In this document: piece by piece, positions 41,725 to 50,954 of the stretch | Numbering within the stretch: position 1 is the first letter of the stretch | Layout: every line of letters starts with the position of its first letter | From: CAYQJL01 sp964612295 | GTDB taxonomy: Bacteria > Eisenbacteria > RBG-16-71-46 > CAIMUX01 > WJJG01 | Length of the DNA stretch: 64,000 nucleotides | Assembly (NCBI GenBank): GCA_964612295.1 | Contig: CAZTDY010000007.1 | Location: 36,124-100,123, forward strand | Direction of reading: 5' to 3' | Notes under the pieces: generated by a model | What the model saw: the letters and a program-made list of their open reading frames with translations, nothing else | Told to the model about the DNA's origin: nothing | Database searches by the model: none | Position numbers and translations under genes: made by a program

Positions 41725-43827
41725 CTAGCCGACCTCCAGCAGTTTCATTCTCTCACCGAACCGCTTCTCCAGTCTACGCGCCAGACGGGTCCGGGCAAGC
41801 TCTTCGAGCCCCAGATCGGCCACCAGGGCGAACGCCTCGCGGCGCGCCTCCTCGAGCAGCTGAGGCGCCCCGATCGGGTCGGCCATCTTCAGGGGCGGCA
41901 AGCCGCTCTGTTGCGGACCGAAGAAATCGCCGGGACCGCGCAGACGAAGGTCTTCCTCGGCGATTCGAAACCCGTCGGACTCGCGCACGAGAACCTCGAG
42001 CCGCTCGAGCGATTCTGCGCCCACCCGGTCGCGCTTGATCATGAACAGGTGGGCGGGCTGCCGCCCTCTTCCCACCCGCCCGCGCAGCTGATGGAGCTGG
42101 CTCAATCCAAAGCGCTCCGGATGTTCGATCACCATCAGGCTGGCGTTGCCCACATCGACACCCACTTCGATGACCGTGGTCGAAACCAGATATCGGATGG
42201 ACCCGGCGCTGAACGCCTCCATGACGGCGGCCTTCTCCTCCGATTTCATCCGCCCGTGCAACAGCGCGCCGGTGGCGTTGCTGAGGGCGGGATGGACTCT
42301 GAGCCGCTCGAAGAGGTCTGTGGCCGCCTTGAGATCACTTGATTCGGACGCCTCGATCAGCGGGCAGACGAAGTAGGCCTGCGCACCGGCGTCCAGCTCA
42401 CCTCCAATGAAGGTCAGCATTTCCTCATAGCGCGACTCCGGCACGAGATGGGTCTTCGGCGGCTTCCGACCGGCCGGCTTCTCATCCAACACCGACAGGT
42501 CCAGGTCGCCGAAGAGGGTGAGCGCCAACGTGCGGGGGATGGGCGTCGCCGACATCACCAACGCGTGGGGCGTGTGCCCCTTGCCGAAGAGCCGCGCGCG
42601 TTGCAGCACCCCGAAGCGGTGTTGCTCATCGACGATGACCAGCCCGAGACGTTTGAACTTCACGCTCTCCTGGATCAGGGCGTGCGTACCCAACACGATG
42701 TCGATCTCCCCCGCCTCGATGCGGGCCCGCAGTGCAGCCGCCTCGCGCGCGGGCATTCCCCCGGTCAAGGCCCCCACCCGGACCCCGAGTGCGGCGGCCG
42801 TCTCCTGAAACGTCCGCCCGTGCTGGTAGGCAAGGATCTCGGTCGGCACCATGAACGCCACCTGCGCTCCGGCTTCCACCGCGAGCAGGGCGCCCGCCAG
42901 GGCGACGAAGGTCTTGCCGCTGCCGACATCGCCTTCTAAGAGGCGGTGCATCGGCTGGTCGGCCGCGAGATCCTCCTTCAGCTGGGTGATCACCCGCTGC
43001 TGCGCGCCGGTCGGGGTGAACGGAGCCGAATCCAACAAGCCGCGGAGCAAACGACCTTCGCTGACGAGCGTCCACGCGGTGCGCGGAGCGCGGTGGCGTT
43101 TTCGGGCGACGGCCAGAAGAAGCTGAAGGTCGAAGAGTTCCTGAAAGGCGATGCGGTGCTGCGCGGGGGCGAGTTTCTCGGTCTCCGAGGGACGATGCAC
43201 CTGGCGGTGGGCTTCTCCCCAGTCCATGAGGCCGGCGCGCGCCAGAATCTCAGAGGGCATGAACTCGGTCAGGGTGGGGAGCAGCGCATCTGTCGCCTGC
43301 GAGACCAGCTGTCTCATCACGCGTTGGGACACCCCCGCCGTCAGAGGATAGACCGGCACGATGCCGGGGGCGCTCGCGTCATCCGCTCCCGGGTCCTGCC
43401 GGGTATCCGCCTGGGTCCCCTCCCCCTCCTCGATCAGCTCGAACTCAGGGTTGCGAAACTGCAGGCGCCGGTAGAACTCGACGGGACCGGAGACCAGAAC
43501 TTGCCGGCCCCGCCGGAGCACTCCGGTGAGATAGGGTTGATTGAACCAGACCGCTTCGACCACCCCGCTGCCGTCCTCCAAGATGACATGAACATTGCGC
43601 ATCCGCCCCCGGGTTCGCCGGACCGAGACCGAGCGGATCACGCCGATCGCGCTCACCGTCTCCCCCGGGGTGAGCTCGGCGAGGGAGGTCATGCGGGTGC
43701 GGTCCAGGTAGGCACGGGGGTAGTGCTCCAGCAGATCGCCAACTGTAAGCAGATTCAGCTTTTGGAGACGCGCGCTGCGCGCGGGGCCCGCTCCTTTGAG
43801 AAACTGAATGGGGGTGGTGTCATCCAT
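41725..43827 (-). CDS. recG: ATP-dependent DNA helicase RecG
   Basis: The 700-residue protein has an N-terminal wedge/OB domain (GVIRSVSVRRTRGRMRN, VEAVWFNQPYL), Walker A EGDVGSGKT, DEQH box (IVDEQHRFG), SATPIPRTLALT and the TRG-type GRVGRGRQPAHLF motif. It remodels stalled replication forks and recombination junctions. I chose the ATG at 43827 because AAGGA lies 8 nt upstream. It is divergent from rpmB. Confidence 0.96.
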   Translation of the reverse strand: MDDTTPIQFLKGAGPARSARLQKLNLLTVGDLLEHYPRAYLDRTRMTSLAELTPGETVSAIGVIRSVSVRRTRGRMRNVHVILEDGSGVVEAVWFNQPYLTGVLRRGRQVLVSGPVEFYRRLQFRNPEFELIEEGEGTQADTRQDPGADDASAPGIVPVYPLTAGVSQRVMRQLVSQATDALLPTLTEFMPSEILARAGLMDWGEAHRQVHRPSETEKLAPAQHRIAFQELFDLQLLLAVARKRHRAPRTAWTLVSEGRLLRGLLDSAPFTPTGAQQRVITQLKEDLAADQPMHRLLEGDVGSGKTFVALAGALLAVEAGAQVAFMVPTEILAYQHGRTFQETAAALGVRVGALTGGMPAREAAALRARIEAGEIDIVLGTHALIQESVKFKRLGLVIVDEQHRFGVLQRARLFGKGHTPHALVMSATPIPRTLALTLFGDLDLSVLDEKPAGRKPPKTHLVPESRYEEMLTFIGGELDAGAQAYFVCPLIEASESSDLKAATDLFERLRVHPALSNATGALLHGRMKSEEKAAVMEAFSAGSIRYLVSTTVIEVGVDVGNASLMVIEHPERFGLSQLHQLRGRVGRGRQPAHLFMIKRDRVGAESLERLEVLVRESDGFRIAEEDLRLRGPGDFFGPQQSGLPPLKMADPIGAPQLLEEARREAFALVADLGLEELARTRLARRLEKRFGERMKLLEVG

Positions 43828-43868
43828 CGATCTCGTCCTTGTCGATCCCCTCAAATCTTTCATCTATC

Positions 43869-43898
43869 TTGACATGGCGCCTGCCGAGAAGGTAGACT
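43869..43898 (+). promoter_or_regulatory. Sigma-70-type promoter of rpmB
   Basis: TTGACA (43869-43874) is a perfect -35; TAGACT (43893-43898) follows after 18 nt. The predicted start, near 43905, leaves a leader of about 38 nt. Confidence 0.65.
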
Positions 43899-43942
43899 GT
43901 GCTTTCTTTTTTGGGCTGAAGATGTACGCGAAAGGAAGAACC

Positions 43943-44164
43943 ATGTCTCGCCGGTGCGATGTATGCGGCAAAGGCCTGTTGCGCGGCAACCGGGTCAGCC
44001 ATGCCCATAACGTGTCTAAGCGTGTTTGGCAGCCGAATCTCCAGCGCGTTCGCGCAATTGTGGACGGCCGCCCCAAACGGATCAAGGTCTGTACGAAGTG
44101 CCTCAAGAAGGGTGCCGTACAGAAGAACGTCCGTATCCGGACCAAGACCCCGGACGCCGAATAG
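43943..44164 (+). CDS. rpmB: 50S ribosomal protein L28
   Basis: The 73-residue protein reads MSRRCDVCGKGLLRGNRVSH and VWQPNLQRVRAIVDGRPKRIKVCTKCLKKG, a zinc-binding (four-Cys) form of L28. AAAGGAAG lies 4 nt before the ATG. It is monocistronic, with its own promoter and terminator. Confidence 0.97.
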   Translation: MSRRCDVCGKGLLRGNRVSHAHNVSKRVWQPNLQRVRAIVDGRPKRIKVCTKCLKKGAVQKNVRIRTKTPDAE

Positions 44165-44179
44165 CTTTTATCAAACATC

Positions 44180-44217
44180 CGTCCCGGTCATCCTTTCTGT
44201 GAAGGCCGGGACGTTTT
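44180..44217. terminator. Bidirectional rho-independent terminator (rpmB / radical SAM gene)
   Basis: CGTCCCGG (44180-44187) pairs fully with CCGGGACG (44206-44213) and is followed by TTTT on the plus strand. The stop codon of the convergent radical SAM gene is in the loop at 44188-44190. Confidence 0.85.
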
Positions 44218-45831
44218 CCATTCTCTCCACAGCCCTTTCCGCTCCCTTTCGCTCAGCAGGTAGTCCCACGGCAGGGAAGCGCCGTCGGCCACCGGACCGG
44301 TCAGGTCCTCGGCGGTCACGTCTTCGGCACGCAGAACGTCCGCGAGCGTCTGTCCCGTACGGGCCATTCGATCGAGCCTGGCTCCCCAGCAAACATCCCC
44401 GCGGGAGACGAGCGCCTGCCGGCGCGCTTCTCGAAAGCTCTTGATCTTGAGTTCGACCCCACCCGGCCGATCGGCGCGCAGTTGCCTCGCCCGTTCCCTG
44501 AGCAGCTTGGCGGAAGCCATCGGCGCCCACTGAAATGGCGTGCGAGGCTTCGGCACGAATGCCCCCACCGTTGCCGACAGTCGGCACTGGGGTCCCAGCC
44601 GAGATCTCATCTCGGCGAGAAGCGCGTGGATCGCGCCGATGTCCTCCTCTTCCTCTCCCGGCAGCCCCACGATGAAGTAGGCCCGCAACCGCCGCAGGCC
44701 GGCCTTCCCCAGCGTCTGCACCGCCCGCAGGATCGTCTCGTTCACGAGCGGTTTGCCGATTCGTTTGCGAAGACTGTCGGTGCCGGTCTCGGGGGCGATC
44801 GTCAAGCTGCGAAGACCGCTCTGGATGAGACCCCGCACCACCTCTTCCCGTTTGAATGTCGCTGGAAGGCTGGAGATGGACAGGCGCACGCCCAGTTGCA
44901 GGAGCCCTTCGACCAGCGGTTCGAGCTGCCGGTAGTCACCGGCCGACAGGGACATCAATCCCACGACGTCGCCCGGCTCGACCTCCTGGGTCGCCCGCTC
45001 GAGCAGGACCGGGGCGGGGCACTCCCTCAGCGGCGCATAGATCCGTCCCGCCGCACAGAACCGGCAGCGACGCGGACAGCCGCGCCCCAGTTCGAGAAGC
45101 AGGTCAGGTCCCTTGCCCGCCTCCCCCGGCAGACGCCCGCTGCTGGCCTCGGTGGCGATGCCGTTCCAATGGAGGGTCTCCACCCACCGGTCGGCGGCCT
45201 CGAGCTGTGGATCCGGCGCTCCTGACCCTGCAGGCAAGGAGACCTCCTCGAACGCCGAGAGCCCCTCACCCGTCACCTCCCAGATGCGATGACTCCTCAA
45301 GCTCGGCGCAAGGGTTCCGGGAAGCTGCACGAGTTCACGAATCTGGTCGTCCCGTGAGTCGGAGCGAATTGCGAGCCAGCGGTCGAGGAGCGGTTCCAGA
45401 TGGCCTTCGGCTTCCCCCACGAGAAACAGGTCGCAGAAGGCCGCCACCGGTTCCGGATTGATCATGATCATCGCCCCGCCGGCCACAACCAACGGGTGAC
45501 CGGGCCTGCGGTCACCGGCCAAGGGCGGCAGCCCACCGGCCCCGAGTAGCCGGGGAACGTGCGGCGCATCGCCTTCGAAGGAGAGACTGAGGAGAACCAG
45601 ATCAAACGAGGAGATGCTGCGGCCATCGGCCTCGAGGCGTTGACCCGAAGGCGGGCCGCGGAGTTCATCATCGGGGAGACAGAGAGTGCTGAGGCGCACA
45701 CCTCCGTGCCGGCTCAGCAGACGGGTGACAATACGAAAGCCCAGGCTCTCGGACGCCACCCGGGCCTTGTTGGCGTAGCAGAGCAGGACACGCGGCCCCG
45801 CCTCGGGGTGCCGGTCCGTTCGGCGGCTCAT
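44188..45831 (-). CDS. Radical SAM protein with N-terminal B12-binding-like domain
   Basis: The 547-residue protein has a Rossmann-like N-terminal region (about 14-150, VLLCYANKARVASESLGFRI, ending GEAEGHLEPLLDRW), then the radical SAM cluster motif GCPRRCRFC (C252, C256, C259) and APETGTDSLRKRIGKPL. The layout resembles the uncharacterised cobalamin-binding radical SAM proteins of the TIGR03960/YgiQ kind. The substrate is unknown. It starts 30 nt after ftsZ and may be read through from the dcw operon. Confidence 0.8.
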   Translation of the reverse strand: MSRRTDRHPEAGPRVLLCYANKARVASESLGFRIVTRLLSRHGGVRLSTLCLPDDELRGPPSGQRLEADGRSISSFDLVLLSLSFEGDAPHVPRLLGAGGLPPLAGDRRPGHPLVVAGGAMIMINPEPVAAFCDLFLVGEAEGHLEPLLDRWLAIRSDSRDDQIRELVQLPGTLAPSLRSHRIWEVTGEGLSAFEEVSLPAGSGAPDPQLEAADRWVETLHWNGIATEASSGRLPGEAGKGPDLLLELGRGCPRRCRFCAAGRIYAPLRECPAPVLLERATQEVEPGDVVGLMSLSAGDYRQLEPLVEGLLQLGVRLSISSLPATFKREEVVRGLIQSGLRSLTIAPETGTDSLRKRIGKPLVNETILRAVQTLGKAGLRRLRAYFIVGLPGEEEEDIGAIHALLAEMRSRLGPQCRLSATVGAFVPKPRTPFQWAPMASAKLLRERARQLRADRPGGVELKIKSFREARRQALVSRGDVCWGARLDRMARTGQTLADVLRAEDVTAEDLTGPVADGASLPWDYLLSERERKGLWREWKTSRPSQKG

Positions 45832-45861
45832 GGTGTACAAGCCCTAGGGCTGGGGGATTGC

Positions 45862-47400
45862 CTAGTCAACCTGCCGGCGTCGCAGGAACGAGGGCACCTC
45901 GAGGCGATCCCGTCTCAAGACCCTCTGCCAGCGGCTCGTCATGGTCGGAGACCACTGCTTGCCGCTCAGGTTCTGCTTCCAGACCAGCGGCACGACGTTT
46001 TCAGGCGCCTCGACCGGGGCCCCGGCCGGTTGGGCCACCGGCTCGGGGGCCGCAGCTTGAGGGGGTACCTCATGCATACGCCTGATGGGACGGGCCTGTC
46101 CGACCACGCCATCGACCACGTTGCTCTCGGCCGGCGGGGCGATCGGCTGCCGCGACGGCTGCATCGCCGGCGTGGGCGCCGCCTGAGCCTGGCCTCCTCC
46201 CGAGATGGGCCCGGCCACCTGTCCGGGCATCGGCAGGGGGTCGCGGTTCAAGGCCGGAGATCCCGTCTGGGGATCGTGCTCTGCTAGCGACGATGGCTGC
46301 GACGCCGAAGGCGTGTGCAGCGCGCCGACCGGTTCGGGCGCCGGCTCGGCTCTCGGCATCAGCGGGGGCGCGCTGCCGCGCAGCTCTTCCCGGAAGACAC
46401 GCTCCGCCTCGGTTTCGACGCGAGGTTCAGCGTCCTCGGTGGGCAGGCCGAATCCGGTGGCGATCAGGGTCACGCGGATCTCATCCTTCATCCGCGGGTC
46501 GATCACGGCTCCGAAGATCACGTTGGCATCTTCACCGGCCGCTTCCAGAATCTGATTCGAGGCCTCATCGACCTCGGCCAGGGTCATATCGGAGCCGCCC
46601 ATGAAGTTCACGAGAACGCCCCGTGCCCCGGCAATGGAGATATCCTCGAGCAGCGGACTGGCGATCGCCATCTGGGAGGCTTCCTTGGCGCGGTCATTGC
46701 CCTGCGCGAAGCCCATTCCCATGAGAGCGTTGCCCATTCCGGTCATGACAGAGCGCACATCCGCGAAGTCGACGTTGACCAGCCCCGGCACCGTGATGAT
46801 CTCTGAAATCCCCTTGGTGGCGTGGGACAGAACATCGTCGGCAACCCTCAAGGCTTCATTGAGCGGCGTGGAGCGGTCGACGACGTGCAGGAGGCGCTGA
46901 TTGGGAATGACGATCAAGGTGTCGACAAACTCGCGCAGTTCTTCGAGGCCCTGTTCGGCCTGGCGCATCCGCCGGCGGCCTTCGAAGGTGAAGGGCTTGG
47001 TCACGATCGCGACGGTGAGCGCGCCTAGGTCACGCGCAATCTCCGCCACCACCGCGCTCGCCCCCGTGCCGGTCCCCCCACCCATTCCGGCGGTGATGAA
47101 GACCATGTCCGCGCCCTGGAGCCGCTCGCGGATCAGCTCGCGGTCTTCCTCGGCCGATCGCCGGCCGAAGTTCGGATCGCCGCCGGAGCCGAGCCCGCCG
47201 GTGATCTCCGCGCCGATCTGGATTCGGTTGGGGCATGACGAAGCATTGAGCGCCTGGACGTCCGTGTTGGCGACCAGAAACTCGACGCCCCGAATCTCGC
47301 TCTCGAGCATTCGGTTGACCGCGTTACTTCCGGCTCCGCCCAACCCGATCACCTTGAGTACCGCTGGTGAGAATCCATTATCGTTGACTTCAACGAGCAT
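45862..47400 (-). CDS. ftsZ: Cell division protein FtsZ
   Basis: The 512-residue tubulin homologue has the GTP-binding GGGTGTG (107-113) and NTDVQAL, the T7 loop NVDFADVRSVM, and a long Pro/Ala/Gln-rich linker (about 320-485). It ends with LEVPSFLRRR, the conserved peptide that binds FtsA. The linker is about 150 residues, longer than in E. coli. The ATG at 47400 has AGGAGG upstream. It is the last division gene of the cluster. Confidence 0.98.
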   Translation of the reverse strand: MLVEVNDNGFSPAVLKVIGLGGAGSNAVNRMLESEIRGVEFLVANTDVQALNASSCPNRIQIGAEITGGLGSGGDPNFGRRSAEEDRELIRERLQGADMVFITAGMGGGTGTGASAVVAEIARDLGALTVAIVTKPFTFEGRRRMRQAEQGLEELREFVDTLIVIPNQRLLHVVDRSTPLNEALRVADDVLSHATKGISEIITVPGLVNVDFADVRSVMTGMGNALMGMGFAQGNDRAKEASQMAIASPLLEDISIAGARGVLVNFMGGSDMTLAEVDEASNQILEAAGEDANVIFGAVIDPRMKDEIRVTLIATGFGLPTEDAEPRVETEAERVFREELRGSAPPLMPRAEPAPEPVGALHTPSASQPSSLAEHDPQTGSPALNRDPLPMPGQVAGPISGGGQAQAAPTPAMQPSRQPIAPPAESNVVDGVVGQARPIRRMHEVPPQAAAPEPVAQPAGAPVEAPENVVPLVWKQNLSGKQWSPTMTSRWQRVLRRDRLEVPSFLRRRQVD

Positions 47401-47441
47401 CCCTGCTCCTCCTTGACGGGCCTTTGGCCACCAACTGCGCC

Positions 47442-48668
47442 CTAGCCGAGAAACGGCACGTGGGCCTTGATCCAATTACGAACCTTACCCTCGCGACGCC
47501 ACACCGCTGTCCCACCACCGGATCGCTGACTGGCCGCGAATCGCGCCAGCCCCACACAGGTGGACAGACGCGGCTCGACCGCCAAATCACTCATCGCCCC
47601 CACGTCGAGAGGCACCCCAATGCGCGCGGGCATCTCGAACACCTGTTCGGCCATCTCGGCCACGCCCCGAAGCATGGCCGTGCCGCCGGTGATCACGATG
47701 CCGGCTGCCAGAATATCCATCCCCTGCAAACGTTCAACCTCGGCGCGCGCCAAGGTCAAAACTTCTTCCACCCGCGGTTCGATGATCGCGGCCAGCACGT
47801 GCCGGCTCACCGTCCGGGCGGCACGGCCGCCCACCCCGGGAATGTCGATCGCCTCGTCCCTCTCCACCAGAGAGGCCAGCGCGCAACCCTGCGACAGCTT
47901 GATCTGCTCTGCCGCCTCTAGGGGCGTCCGCAGGCCGATGGCGATATCATTGGTGATCTGCGCCCCACCCATGGTGATGACCGCCGTGTGGTGGACGCTG
48001 TCACCGTAATAGACCACGACGTCGGTGGTCCCTGCTCCGAGATCGAGCAGAACCACGCCCAGACGCCGTTCATCCTCCTCCAAAACCGCCCAGGCGCTGG
48101 CCATCGGTTCGGCCACCAAAGCCTGGGCTCCATACCCGGCCCGGGCAATCGCCTTGCCCACATTCCGGACGGCGGTGGCCGAGGCGGTGATGATATGCAC
48201 CTCCGCTTCGAGCCTCACGCCCGACATCCCGATCGGATCGCGAATGCCGGTTTGGTCATCCACGATGAATTCCTGCGGGATGACGTGCAGGATATCGCGA
48301 GTGGAAGGAATTGCAACTGTTCGTGCAGCCTCAATGACCCGTCCGACATCATCCTGGGTCACCTCGCTCTCGCGACCCGAGATGGCGATCACGCCGCGGG
48401 AGTTGATCGAGCGGATATGGTCCCCGGCGATGCTGGCATAGATCGCCTTGGCCGAGGTGCCGGCCATCTGCTCCGCCTGCCCGATTGCGGCGCGCACGGC
48501 CTCGACCGTGGCCTCGAGATCGACGACATTGCCTCCCCGCAGGCCGAAGGACGGGCTCTGTCCGATGCCGATCAAGGCCATCTCGTCTTCGCCGGTGACC
48601 TCAGCAATCACCGCGCACACTTTCGTGGTCCCGATATCCAGACCGGTGACGATGCGGCTGGCGGCCAT
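47442..48668 (-). CDS. ftsA: Cell division protein FtsA
   Basis: The 408-residue actin-like ATPase starts MAASRIVTGLDIGTTKVCAVI and has LLDLGAGTTDVVVY and IVITGGTAMLRGVAEMAEQ, the phosphate and adenosine motifs. The C-terminal RNWIKAHVPFLG is the amphipathic membrane-targeting helix. It anchors FtsZ. AAGGAGG precedes the start at 48668. Confidence 0.97.
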   Translation of the reverse strand: MAASRIVTGLDIGTTKVCAVIAEVTGEDEMALIGIGQSPSFGLRGGNVVDLEATVEAVRAAIGQAEQMAGTSAKAIYASIAGDHIRSINSRGVIAISGRESEVTQDDVGRVIEAARTVAIPSTRDILHVIPQEFIVDDQTGIRDPIGMSGVRLEAEVHIITASATAVRNVGKAIARAGYGAQALVAEPMASAWAVLEEDERRLGVVLLDLGAGTTDVVVYYGDSVHHTAVITMGGAQITNDIAIGLRTPLEAAEQIKLSQGCALASLVERDEAIDIPGVGGRAARTVSRHVLAAIIEPRVEEVLTLARAEVERLQGMDILAAGIVITGGTAMLRGVAEMAEQVFEMPARIGVPLDVGAMSDLAVEPRLSTCVGLARFAASQRSGGGTAVWRREGKVRNWIKAHVPFLG

Positions 48669-48679
48669 CTTGATCCTCC

Positions 48680-49516
48680 TTAGCCAATCTCCTCGGATGT
48701 GATCGGCGTCCCCAGCGGATGACGGATCACGATCTGGTCCTGGAATCTCAGGTCCACGACCACGTCGTCGTATCCATCCCGCTCTAGCCATCCCATGATG
48801 TGTTCCCAAGCCCTCAGGCTCTGTTGCGAAAGGGACCCGAAGCCCCACACCACGATGGGGCTCTCGTTCCAAAAGAGTTCGTACGTGCCGTCGCCCAGCA
48901 AGTGGGCCTCGGAGAGCCCCTCGAAGAGCTGCGGGTGACCGCTGCGCAGCGCGTCGAGCAGCTCGAGCACCGGAGCGAGGCCGGTCGACTCGGGCCGCAT
49001 CCCCGCCCTGAGGGTCAGGTCAGAGGCCGGGCCGCTCAAGAGCGGCAGATCCGCCAGGGCCTGCCCGCGGGGGGCAAGGCACACGCCGCGCTTCGACACC
49101 TCCCAGGCCGTGCCGTCTTCGTCGAAGACCAGGACCAGCGCGCCTCGCTCTTCGATGGTGATCTCGAGCTCGTGAAACCAACCGTAGCGCAGTCTCGCCT
49201 CGGCCACGCGCGGGATCGACTGAAGGCGCTCTTCGGCCGCCTTCCAGTCCAGATTGGTGAAGCTCGCCTCCGGCGGCAAGGCGAGGGCCGCCTCCAGCTC
49301 GCCGATGCTGAGCGTCCCCGGCTGCTCGCGGATGAACTCCACGCCCTGAATCGCGAAGAGCGGGTGAAACGAGATCACTCCGGCCACGAGAAGGACCGCG
49401 CCCACACCGCAAAGCCCAAGCGCAGCTCCCAACAGGGGGAGCGGACGCTTCCAGGGCGGGCGCCGCAGCAATTGGCGCCTCGTCTCCCATTTCCAGCGGC
49501 TGCTCGACGGTGTCAT
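48680..49516 (-). CDS. ftsQ: Cell division protein FtsQ
   Basis: The 278-residue protein has a short basic cytoplasmic part, one membrane helix (about 28-48, LGLCGVGAVLLVAGVISF), a POTRA domain (IQGVEFIREQPGTLSIGELEAAL) and the FtsQ domain (VAEARLRYGWFHELEITIEER, RGALVLVF). It links early and late divisome parts. The start is the ATG at 49516; a more upstream Met would lie inside murC. Confidence 0.9.
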   Translation of the reverse strand: MTPSSSRWKWETRRQLLRRPPWKRPLPLLGAALGLCGVGAVLLVAGVISFHPLFAIQGVEFIREQPGTLSIGELEAALALPPEASFTNLDWKAAEERLQSIPRVAEARLRYGWFHELEITIEERGALVLVFDEDGTAWEVSKRGVCLAPRGQALADLPLLSGPASDLTLRAGMRPESTGLAPVLELLDALRSGHPQLFEGLSEAHLLGDGTYELFWNESPIVVWGFGSLSQQSLRAWEHIMGWLERDGYDDVVVDLRFQDQIVIRHPLGTPITSEEIG

Positions 49517-49529
49517 CGTCAGGGATCCT

Positions 49530-50948
49530 CTACGATTCGCCCACGACCGTCTCTTCGGGGTGGCCACCGGCCCGTCCGACCAAGGCCATCGCGGCGTCAC
49601 CCCACTTCCAGACCGAACCGGCGCCCAGGGTCAGCAGAACGTCTCCCGGCTGCAGACGCGAGGCGGCGATCTCCACCGACCGCTCCTCGGTCGCGCCGTA
49701 GACGACCTCGATCCCGCTCCCCCGGGTGATCTCCGTCTGCAAAACCTCGCCGGTGACCCCCTGGATGGGGAGCTCGCCGGCGGGATAGATGTCGCTGAGC
49801 ACCACCAGGTCCGCGTCGCGGAAGGCTTCGCCAAATTCCGCGTGCAACGCGGCGGTGCGGGAATAACGATGGGGTTGGAACAGCACGATCAGCCGCCGGG
49901 TCGTATAGACCTCGCGCGCGGCCCGCAGCACGGCGGCGATTTCGGTCGGGTGGTGCGCGTAGTCATCGATCTGGGTGATCTCGCCCTGTTCTGCCCGGAT
50001 CTCGAAGCGGCGTCCAACGCCTTCGAAGGATGCGAGGGCCGTGCGTATCTGTTCAGGATGCACGTCCAGGAACAGCGAGACGGCAATGCAGGCCAGCGCA
50101 TTCTGCAGATTGTGCCTACCCGGCAAGGGGATCTGGAACGGCCCCAGATCCTGCCCCTCCACATACAGATTGAAGCGAGCCAGACGGCATTCGAGATGCA
50201 CCGAATCGGCCCGGATGGTGTTCTCATCACCCATCCCGTAGAGGACGATCGGCCGGTTGATTTCAGGGAGCAGGGCCCGAATGTTCGGATCATCTCCGCA
50301 GAGGACCGCCACGCCGTAGAACGGAACGCTGGAGGCAAACCGGAGGAACGCCGCCTGGATCGCCTCCAGGTTGTGGTAGTGATCGAGATGCTCTCGGTCG
50401 ATGTTCGTCACCACCCCGACCGTGGGGAGAAGCTCGAGAAAGGACCCGTCGCTCTCGTCCGCCTCGGCCACGAGAATGTCACCGGCTCCCATGCGGGCAT
50501 TCGATTGAATCGACCGAAGCCGTCCACCCACCACCAGGGTGGGGTCGAGCCCGGCATGAGCCAGCACGTGACCGACCAGAGAGGTCGTCGTCGTCTTGCC
50601 GTGCGAGCCCGCGACCGCCACGCCGTACTTCAGGCGCATGATCTCGGCCAGCATCTGCCCGCGTTTCAGGACGGGGATTCCCTGGCGCAGCGCTTCGCGC
50701 AACTCCGGGTTCTCTTCCCGGATGGCCGAAGAGATCACCAGGAGGTCGGCCCCGATGACCTGTTCACCGACGTGACCCTCATGGACGATCGCCCCCAGCT
50801 CTTTCAGCCGGGCCACCGCCTCCGTGGCGACCAGGAGATCGGACCCGCGCACTTCGTAGCCCAGATTGAGAAGGATCTCGGCCAATCCGCACATTCCGGT
50901 CCCACCGATGCCCACGAAGTGGATCTTGCGGATCGAGCCCCTGATCAT
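49530..50948 (-). CDS. murC: UDP-N-acetylmuramate--L-alanine ligase MurC
   Basis: The 472-residue Mur ligase has the N-terminal GIGGTGMCGLAEIL dinucleotide-like fold, the P-loop GSHGKTTTTSLVG, EADESDGSF, and DDYAHHPTEI in the C-terminal domain. It adds L-Ala to UDP-MurNAc. It lies between murG and ftsQ. murB and ddl, which often follow murC, are absent here. Confidence 0.97.
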   Translation of the reverse strand: MIRGSIRKIHFVGIGGTGMCGLAEILLNLGYEVRGSDLLVATEAVARLKELGAIVHEGHVGEQVIGADLLVISSAIREENPELREALRQGIPVLKRGQMLAEIMRLKYGVAVAGSHGKTTTTSLVGHVLAHAGLDPTLVVGGRLRSIQSNARMGAGDILVAEADESDGSFLELLPTVGVVTNIDREHLDHYHNLEAIQAAFLRFASSVPFYGVAVLCGDDPNIRALLPEINRPIVLYGMGDENTIRADSVHLECRLARFNLYVEGQDLGPFQIPLPGRHNLQNALACIAVSLFLDVHPEQIRTALASFEGVGRRFEIRAEQGEITQIDDYAHHPTEIAAVLRAAREVYTTRRLIVLFQPHRYSRTAALHAEFGEAFRDADLVVLSDIYPAGELPIQGVTGEVLQTEITRGSGIEVVYGATEERSVEIAASRLQPGDVLLTLGAGSVWKWGDAAMALVGRAGGHPEETVVGES

Positions 50949-50954
50949 CTGCTG

